DNA of 39,761 nucleotides from Acidobacteriota bacterium. Lineage in GTDB: Bacteria > Acidobacteriota > Terriglobia > Acidiferrales > UBA7541. Below, one piece after another: positions 34,403 through 39,761 of the stretch (the stretch's first letter is position 1; each line of letters opens with the position of its first letter). The notes beneath the pieces are model-generated. The model ran no database searches and was not told where the DNA came from. It saw only the letters and a program-made list of their open reading frames with translations. Location: positions 1 to 39,761 of the forward strand of contig PMES01000076.1 in assembly GCA_003154775.1 (NCBI GenBank), in the 5' to 3' direction. The translations under genes were made by a program, and so were the position numbers.

Positions 34403-35014
34403 CTACGAATCCAACGCTTCCATCAACCGGTGAAACGCTTTGCCGCGGTGGCTCCGGGCATTCTTCTCATCCGCGGGCAATTCCGCAAACGTTTTTCCCA
34501 GCGCTGGAAAGTAAAACACGGGATCGTACCCAAATCCACCGCTGCCGCGCGGCGCTTCGGCAATCTCGCCGTCCACTTTGTCTGAAACGACGGCGATCAC
34601 GCGCCCCATCTGCGCCACGGCAATCACACACACAAAGTATGCAGAGCGCTCCGCGCCTTTTTTGCCGCGCAACGCCGCCAATAATTTCGCAATTTTCCAA
34701 TCGTTACTGGCCCCTGGGCCGGCATAGCGCGCCGAATGCACGCCAGGCTCGCCGCCGAGAGCTGGCACGACCAGCCCCGAGTCATCCGAAAACACCATGT
34801 CCGCGCAGGCCCGAGAATAATACAGTGCTTTGCCCGTGGCGTTTTCGGCAAAGGTTGGCGCGGTCTCCGGGAATTCCGGAAGCGAGGCGTATTGCGGGAG
34901 CAATTCCAGCTCCAAGTTGGAATGTGCCGCGACGGCCAGCGCGCGGAATTCCCGCAATTTTCCCGCGTTTCCTGAAGCAAGATACAGCTTCCTCGACGCT
35001 TGCACTGAAGTCAT
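34403..35014 (-). CDS. rdgB: XTP/dITP (non-canonical purine NTP) pyrophosphatase
   Basis: The 203-residue protein has the Ham1/RdgB features: LYLASGNAGKLREF near the start, the FPETAPTFAENATGKA stretch with conserved Glu, FSDDSGLVVPALGGEPGVHSARYAG, and GSGGFGYDPVFY. It hydrolyses dITP, XTP and related nucleotides to monophosphate plus pyrophosphate, keeping them out of DNA. It sits 51 bases after rph; rph-rdgB adjacency is widespread. Confidence 0.96.
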   Translation of the reverse strand: MTSVQASRKLYLASGNAGKLREFRALAVAAHSNLELELLPQYASLPEFPETAPTFAENATGKALYYSRACADMVFSDDSGLVVPALGGEPGVHSARYAGPGASNDWKIAKLLAALRGKKGAERSAYFVCVIAVAQMGRVIAVVSDKVDGEIAEAPRGSGGFGYDPVFYFPALGKTFAELPADEKNARSHRGKAFHRLMEALDS

Positions 35015-35065
35015 CGCTGCGCTTTTTCCGTGATCATGGTGTTGCCGTGCGGATCGATCTTACTT

Positions 35066-35803
35066 TCATCGCCCGCGGCCAAGGAAATGCTCGGGCAAGA
35101 CCTCGCGCTGCTCTTCAGCCAGGCGGCGAATTCCCGCGGCTCCCAGCGCAAGCAAATCCTGCATCTCGCCGCCGGTGAAGGGACGCCCTTCGGCGGTCGC
35201 CTGAATCTCCACGAAATCGCCGCGGCCGGTCATCACTACGTTCATATCAACTTCCGCGCGCGAATCCTCTTCATAGCATAGGTCGAGCAGGGCCACATCA
35301 TCCACGATGCCGACGCTGATGGCCGCCACGGAATCGATCAGCGGAGAGCGTTTGAGAATCCCCGCCGCGACCATGCGCTCCATGGCGAGCGCCAGAGCCA
35401 CGAACGCCCCGGTAATCGAAGCGGTGCGCGTGCCGCCGTCGGCTTCAATGACGTCGCAATCCAGCATTACGGTGCGCTCTCCCAGGGATTCCGTATCGAT
35501 CACCGCGCGCAGCGAACGCCCGATCAGCCGCTGAATCTCCAGCGTGCGTCCTGTTTGCTTGCCGCGGGCAGCTTCCCGGGGCGTGCGCTCTTCGGTGGCG
35601 CGTGGAAGCATGCCGTATTCGCTGGTCACCCAGCCTTTGCCGGAACCTTTCAGAAAGCCGGGCACGCCGTCGTCAACGGTGGCGGTGCAAATCACGCGCG
35701 TCTTGCCCAGCTCGATCAAGACGCTGCCCTCGGCCTGCGAGATGAAGTCGGGCGTAATTTTCAATGCGCGAATCTGTTCGGCACTTCGTCCATCAATCCT
35801 CAT
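35066..35803 (-). CDS. rph: Ribonuclease PH
   Basis: The 245-residue protein matches RNase PH from end to end: [48 protein letters not shown], and [12 protein letters not shown], followed by [17 protein letters not shown]. It is a phosphorolytic 3'-to-5' exoribonuclease that trims tRNA 3' ends. The full length and conserved phosphate-binding region suggest it is active, unlike the frameshifted rph of some E. coli K-12 strains. Confidence 0.97.
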   Translation of the reverse strand: MRIDGRSAEQIRALKITPDFISQAEGSVLIELGKTRVICTATVDDGVPGFLKGSGKGWVTSEYGMLPRATEERTPREAARGKQTGRTLEIQRLIGRSLRAVIDTESLGERTVMLDCDVIEADGGTRTASITGAFVALALAMERMVAAGILKRSPLIDSVAAISVGIVDDVALLDLCYEEDSRAEVDMNVVMTGRGDFVEIQATAEGRPFTGGEMQDLLALGAAGIRRLAEEQREVLPEHFLGRGR

Positions 35804-35860
35804 CTTCCACGCCCCTTTGCCGGGCCTCTTGTGTTCTCTTTACCCACGGGGGAACTCCGC

Positions 35861-36553
35861 CTATCTCTTCACCGCATTCTGAACCCTTTCCACGGCCTTC
35901 TTGATCGGAGCAGTGATCGCCGAAACGGGAGAGGGAGCCTGTCCCTCGGGCGCCCCCGCCACCCTTGTATTCACTCGGAAGGTTTGCGTCAGATCAATGT
36001 GACCCGCCAGCGTTTCCACTTCCTGGCCGTGAATGAGGATTTTGAGGCGCTGCACCTGGGGCACATCAGCTTCCAGAGTGCGCGCAATCGAATCGACCGC
36101 CAACTGTTCGCTCTGAATTCCGGAGGGAATCGAAGCGCCCAGCGCTTCCGAAAAATCCGCAACCGCCGTGCCATCGGGCAAAATGTAAAAAGCCAGCAGC
36201 GCAGCATCGGGCGGCAAGGTGCGCGCTTCCGGATCGACGGGCCCAGCCAGCAGCGTGTTCAGGACTTCCTTGGCGCGCAGCACCGGATCATTCGAGAGCG
36301 GGAGCTCCACGGTAACCGGCTTGAGCAAGCCATCGTCATTCCCCGATCCCCAGAACATCTTCACCTTCACTTTTGGCTCACTGCTCGCCGTGGACGTGAC
36401 CGGCAACAGTTCGCGGCGCGCCTGCTCCGCGGTTTTCTCGGTGACTTGCGCAGCCCTGCGCACTTGCTGGCGTAGCGCCGGAAAATAAAGCGCAGCAGCA
36501 AAAACCGCGGCAAGCAGGGCGCCCGCCAGCCAGACGCGCGATTGCGGGCTCAT
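35861..36553 (-). CDS. GerMN-domain protein with N-terminal membrane anchor
   Basis: ATG 36553 overlaps the stop of the amidase gene (ATGA), so I prefer it to a start further upstream inside that gene. The 230-residue product has a membrane segment at about residues 8-24 and a GerMN (sporulation/germination) domain around residues 65-185, recognisable by VKVKMFWGSGNDDGLL, VLNTLLAGPVDPEARTLPPDA and AVADFSEAL. In Bacillus subtilis gerM also precedes rph and an rdgB homologue. GerMN domains are associated with cell-wall functions, which fits coupling to an amidase. Confidence 0.85.
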   Translation of the reverse strand: MSPQSRVWLAGALLAAVFAAALYFPALRQQVRRAAQVTEKTAEQARRELLPVTSTASSEPKVKVKMFWGSGNDDGLLKPVTVELPLSNDPVLRAKEVLNTLLAGPVDPEARTLPPDAALLAFYILPDGTAVADFSEALGASIPSGIQSEQLAVDSIARTLEADVPQVQRLKILIHGQEVETLAGHIDLTQTFRVNTRVAGAPEGQAPSPVSAITAPIKKAVERVQNAVKR

Positions 36554-37458
36554 GGCTGTGTGCCTCCTGAGGTTCCTGGCGGCACAGGCAGGACGTAGGA
36601 CGGCTTGAAGGCTACGATGCCGTGGGCGATCGCCTCGGCAACACCCGGCACCATGCGGTCGAGATCGGCGCGTTCCTGCACGGACACACTGGAAATCTCC
36701 ACGGCGATCGCGGGAGCCGCGGTGGTTCGCAATTGGCGCACCGGCGCCACCTGCACGCTCGTGGGCGAGCCCTTGAAGCGCTTTTCCAGTTCCTGTTGAA
36801 CGAGGTCGCCGAGCTGGTGGCTCAAGCCGACGAACGGCCCTTGCGCGCGGTCCCACGGAATCAGTCCCGTCGTGTCATTCGATGGCGGAATGTCCGGCAC
36901 GACGTAGACCCTTGCGGTGCCGGCTACGCCCGTGGAGGCGATGTGAAGGGTCACGAAAACCGCGCCGTGCTGCGCATTGGCGCGTGCCGAGCGGTCGTCA
37001 AACGATGGGTTGTCGTTGCCCTCGCGGGTCATCACGACCTGGAACCCTTGTGCCTCAAGCGCCTTGCGCACTTCGGCGGCGAAGACCAGTACGACTTCGC
37101 TTTCGCGGATGCCTTCGGTACCCCGCGCGCCCAAGTCGATCCCGCCGTGCGCGGGGTCGAGAACGACGATGTTGAGTCCCCCGCGCGGAACAAATTGCGT
37201 TTGGCTCGGCGCGGGCGCGGCGGATTGAGGCGTTGCAGAAACAGGTGGGGGGGTTGCCGCAGCGGACGGAGCCGAGGCCGAATTCGCAGGTGAGCCTGGC
37301 GATTGCGGTTTGCTCTGGCTCGCTGCCATGACTGCCAGGGCAAGCCCCGCACCCAGCAGCGCCGCCAGTAAAGTTGTCCGGTACTTCAAACCATCTCTCA
37401 CGTGGAGCAGAATACCAAATCTAAGCGCCTTCCTGCGGCCCACGATTTTTTTCGGCAC
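36550..37458 (-). CDS. N-acetylmuramoyl-L-alanine amidase (Amidase_3)
   Basis: The protein has 302 residues from GTG 37458, with GAGG about ten bases upstream. A membrane or signal segment (about residues 29-46) is followed by a Pro/Ala/Ser-rich linker and an Amidase_3 domain from about residue 95. Zinc-site motifs are visible: LDPAHGGIDLGA (His), IRESEVV (Glu), VTLHIAS (His) and AVEISSV (catalytic Glu). It cleaves the amide bond between muramic acid and the stem peptide in the periplasm, probably in cell separation or wall turnover. It is the first gene of the amidase-GerMN-rph-rdgB-nth run. Confidence 0.88.
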   Translation of the reverse strand: MPKKIVGRRKALRFGILLHVRDGLKYRTTLLAALLGAGLALAVMAASQSKPQSPGSPANSASAPSAAATPPPVSATPQSAAPAPSQTQFVPRGGLNIVVLDPAHGGIDLGARGTEGIRESEVVLVFAAEVRKALEAQGFQVVMTREGNDNPSFDDRSARANAQHGAVFVTLHIASTGVAGTARVYVVPDIPPSNDTTGLIPWDRAQGPFVGLSHQLGDLVQQELEKRFKGSPTSVQVAPVRQLRTTAAPAIAVEISSVSVQERADLDRMVPGVAEAIAHGIVAFKPSYVLPVPPGTSGGTQP

Positions 37459-37514
37459 GAAAGAGGGACCTCACATCCGGCGATAGGGTATCGCACCTAC
37501 GGGTGTCGCAGACG

Positions 37515-37546
37515 CAAAAACGCCCGGCTCATGAGAACCAGGCGTC
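37515..37546 (-). terminator. Intrinsic terminator of the APC permease gene
   Basis: On the minus strand ACGCCTGG pairs with CCGGGCGT (one G-U pair) around a 10-base loop and runs into TTTTT. The stem begins about 50 bases after the permease stop and separates it from the amidase operon. Confidence 0.85.
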
Positions 37547-37596
37547 TTGAACAAGAATTGCGGCCAATCTTCCGATAGTCTGACAGGGCTTGGCTC

Positions 37597-39120
37597 TTAT
37601 GCCGCTTCGGTTGCTTCCGGCGCGATTTCAGCAGCGTACTTCGCGCGCAACGCGCCGGTGGCAATGTAAACGGCGAAGCCCGCCAGAATGATCAGAACTC
37701 CAAACAGGAGCGCGTTCATGCCCAGGATGGATTCATGGTCGCTCTCCACCATGGCAACAATCAGCAGTGCCAGGGGGAAGAGGCCACAAGTGACCGCACC
37801 CGCCATGCCGCCGGGCACGCGGAACTCCCGCCGCAGCTTCGGCTCGCGCATGCGTAGCGCCACGAGGGTCACGAACTCCAGCATGAGCGCCGCCCCGTAC
37901 AACATAATGTCCAGGGTAACCAGTCTCTGGAAGCCCAACACCAGGCAGGGCATCCAGCAGACTGCGCAGACGATGATCGAAACCCACGGAGTTTCCGTCT
38001 TCTTCGTGACCTTGGCAAACACCCGCGGCAACATGCCGTCCCGCGCCATGGCAAGGGGCAGGCGCGAGTAGCTCAGCACCAGCGCGTTGAACATCCCGAA
38101 CGCGCTCATCACCCCGCCGAGCGTCACCATGAAGCGCAGCCATTGGAAGCCGCCAATCGAGCCGCCCAACGTGCCTGCAATCGTGGCCCAGGAGCCCTCC
38201 GCGTTGAATGCAGAGGCCGGGGTTCCCGTGAAATAAACAGCCAGGAAGGGAAGGATGTAGGTCAGCGAGACCAGGATCACCGCCGCGATCATCGCTCGCG
38301 GATAGGTTTTCCGCGGCCGTTCCACTTCTTGCGCAATCGTCGAAGCGTTATCCCAGCCCATGTAATTCCACATGGCCACCAGCACCGCACCCAGCAAACC
38401 TACGCTGGCGCCCGTCGATACCGCGTGCGGGTCCGCATAGGCCCCGGTTTTCACGGGAGACAGGAGCACGATCAGGGCGAAGGGCAGCGACAGCAGGAAG
38501 AACAGCCAGACCGAAGTGAGCCCGACGACGCGAATGCCCGCGAGGTTCAGCGCCACGCAAGTCACGACCACAAACAAGGCGGCCAGCAGTCCGTGGTTCA
38601 GTGTAACCATGCCGCCGAGGATTTCGTAGTGACCTTCCCCAAACCACGGCACCATCTGTTTCAGGTAAATCGTGAACAGCGTCGGGTAAATCGCCATGTC
38701 AAAGATGCTCGCGGCCAAGCTCAGCCAGGCTTCCTGAAAACCCCAGAAGTTGCCCAAACCCCGGCGCACCCAGGCGTAGTAACCGCCTTCGGCAGGCAGA
38801 GCGCTCGAGAGTTCACCGATCATGAAGGCGGTCGGCAGGCACCAGAGAACCGGAAGAAACAGCAGGATGAGAATGCCATGGCCATAACCCGCACCGGAGA
38901 TGATCGCTTCCGTCCCATACGTACCCCCAGACACCATGAAGAAGGTGGCGGCAACAAGCGGCCAAAGAGTCAACTTGGCGATTGCTTTTTTCGCGGTGGG
39001 AAGCGCTTGGGAAGGAATTTGTGCGGGGAGCGATACAGTGCTCAATTTTTTTCTCTCTTCCTCCTTGGAGTGACGCTCACTCTCGACGCGCTTGAGCGAG
39101 GTCGCATTTGAAGAATACAT
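37597..39120 (-). CDS. APC-superfamily amino acid/polyamine permease
   Basis: The 507-residue protein has twelve hydrophobic segments after a ~50-residue cytosolic N-terminus. Helix 1 contains the unwound Gly-rich motif FMVSGGTYGTEAI, followed by LPAEGGYYAWVRRGLGNFWGFQEAW, a pattern shared with polyamine/amino-acid (PUT/LAT-like) transporters. Helix 6 reads WNYMGWDNASTIAQEVERP. It probably imports or exchanges an amino acid or polyamine with protons. The ATG at 39120 has no strong ribosome site; a start a few codons later cannot be excluded. It is transcribed alone and ends in a good terminator. Confidence 0.88.
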   Translation of the reverse strand: MYSSNATSLKRVESERHSKEEERKKLSTVSLPAQIPSQALPTAKKAIAKLTLWPLVAATFFMVSGGTYGTEAIISGAGYGHGILILLFLPVLWCLPTAFMIGELSSALPAEGGYYAWVRRGLGNFWGFQEAWLSLAASIFDMAIYPTLFTIYLKQMVPWFGEGHYEILGGMVTLNHGLLAALFVVVTCVALNLAGIRVVGLTSVWLFFLLSLPFALIVLLSPVKTGAYADPHAVSTGASVGLLGAVLVAMWNYMGWDNASTIAQEVERPRKTYPRAMIAAVILVSLTYILPFLAVYFTGTPASAFNAEGSWATIAGTLGGSIGGFQWLRFMVTLGGVMSAFGMFNALVLSYSRLPLAMARDGMLPRVFAKVTKKTETPWVSIIVCAVCWMPCLVLGFQRLVTLDIMLYGAALMLEFVTLVALRMREPKLRREFRVPGGMAGAVTCGLFPLALLIVAMVESDHESILGMNALLFGVLIILAGFAVYIATGALRAKYAAEIAPEATEAA

Positions 39121-39353
39121 TCTCTACAAGTACGCGCAACAAGAAAATGCATGTGACGCAAATTTTTTTCAACGCGGCAACCGTACTTTCGTACAGCCGG
39201 CGAGCACCGCGTGCCGCCTTCGGGCAGTGCGTCCGCGCGACCCGGCACTTTGAGCGGCCCCTTTCTCTGCTTCCCTCACACAGCCAGGTCGCCCAGTTGT
39301 GCTAAACTCACGGGTTTGTTCTGCACTCATTCTTTTGTACTGGAGTCATCGGT

Positions 39354-39761
39354 ATGAAGCTTCGTCTGGTGGTGTTGCTTCTGGCAATCGGGGCAGGGGG
39401 TTCTATTACCGGCGCGCAGCAGTCCGCGGCACTTCGGCCGGTCGGCGTGGACGACCTTTTCGGGTATCGAGAGGCACACGATCCGCAAGTTGCTCCCGAC
39501 GGGCAATTTGTCGCCTACACGATGTCGTCCAAGTCTCTGAAGGACGATAAATCGGAGACACGGATCTACATGGTGCCTGCGGCGGGCGGCGAAGCCATCG
39601 CACTCACGGCCGAAAACGTCTCTTCCGAGTCTCCCCGGTGGTCGCCCGACGGCAAATTCCTGGCATTCCTCTCCGAGCGGAGCGAAGGGAAGACCCAGGT
39701 TCACCTACTGAACCGGATGGGCGGGGAAGCGCAGCGCCTCACCGACACGGTTCAGAACGTG
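39354..39761 (+). CDS. S9-family (prolyl oligopeptidase/acylaminoacyl peptidase) exported protein, 5' part
   Basis: The reading frame runs off the window after 136 codons. GGAG eight bases before ATG 39354 marks the start. A signal peptide is evident (MKLRLVVLLLAIGAGGSITG, cut probably near GAQQS). It is followed by the beta-propeller start typical of S9 peptidases: VGVDDLFGYREAHDPQVAPDGQFVAY and WSPDGKFLAFLSERS, the TolB/PD40-like repeats. The catalytic Ser-Asp-His domain would lie outside the window. It probably degrades peptides in the periplasm. Confidence 0.85.
   Translation, partial: MKLRLVVLLLAIGAGGSITGAQQSAALRPVGVDDLFGYREAHDPQVAPDGQFVAYTMSSKSLKDDKSETRIYMVPAAGGEAIALTAENVSSESPRWSPDGKFLAFLSERSEGKTQVHLLNRMGGEAQRLTDTVQNV

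Noticed and set aside
36553-36856. GerMN protein starting upstream inside the amidase gene
   Set aside because: The extra residues are Arg/Gly-rich shadow sequence; ATG 36553 forms an ATGA junction and starts directly before the membrane anchor.
38143-39111. A 322-residue plus-strand protein rich in Arg, Gln and His
   Set aside because: It is antisense to the APC permease; its composition is typical of reversed membrane-protein coding.

Overview
The window looks like a chromosomal segment of a soil or peat Acidobacteriota-type bacterium. This is an inference from gene content, not from a marker gene. The pointers are a very large TonB-dependent receptor with an N-terminal carboxypeptidase-regulatory domain and a 'PLNGRNF' plug motif, many Tat-exported sugar enzymes (xylose-isomerase-like TIM barrels, Gfo/Idh/MocA oxidoreductases), a gluconate-dehydrogenase-type GMC complex, and a DDE transposase of a type I associate with that phylum.

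Region 1 (about 1-20,000, almost all + strand) is an accessory carbohydrate-utilisation region. It encodes a membrane-side sugar or glycoside dehydrogenase module (Tat-signal small subunit, GMC flavoprotein, nine-haem cytochrome c), an outer-membrane receptor, a GH3 beta-glucosidase with a PA14 insert, two Gfo/Idh/MocA oxidoreductases (one cytoplasmic, one Tat-exported), three intact TIM-barrel isomerase/epimerase-like proteins (two Tat-exported) and an MFS permease. Together they suggest uptake and hydrolysis of glucosides combined with oxidation and keto-sugar elimination or isomerisation partly outside the cytoplasm. The region is scarred. A ~1.1-kb IS with a mutated transposase abuts the last ~80 codons of a lost second receptor. 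A 105-bp leader-like sequence occurs twice (1-106 and 6675-6779). A chimeric pseudogene joins a Tat signal to the tail of a GH1 glucosidase.

Region 2 (about 20,000-24,800) starts with a degenerate tRNA-Pro(UGG) on the minus strand, which may mark the edge of the accessory region. It continues with an arsR-type regulator that has a clear promoter and overlapping palindromic operator, a tandem SRPBCC/AHSA1 gene with a frameshift, a solitary MtaA/UroD-type methyltransferase, and a small proline-rich lipoprotein.

Region 3 (about 24,800-33,500) holds a heavy-metal P-type ATPase, a polytopic membrane protein and a small glycan/polysaccharide cassette (methyltransferase with a premature stop, GT2 glycosyltransferase, CDP-paratose-epimerase-like enzyme, GT39-like membrane transferase). 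This cassette lies between the intact nth gene and a decayed copy of the nth 3' end.

Region 4 (about 33,600-39,761) is housekeeping: a minus-strand run amidase - GerMN protein - rph - rdgB - nth, an APC-family permease closed by an intrinsic terminator, and the start of an S9 peptidase that runs off the window.
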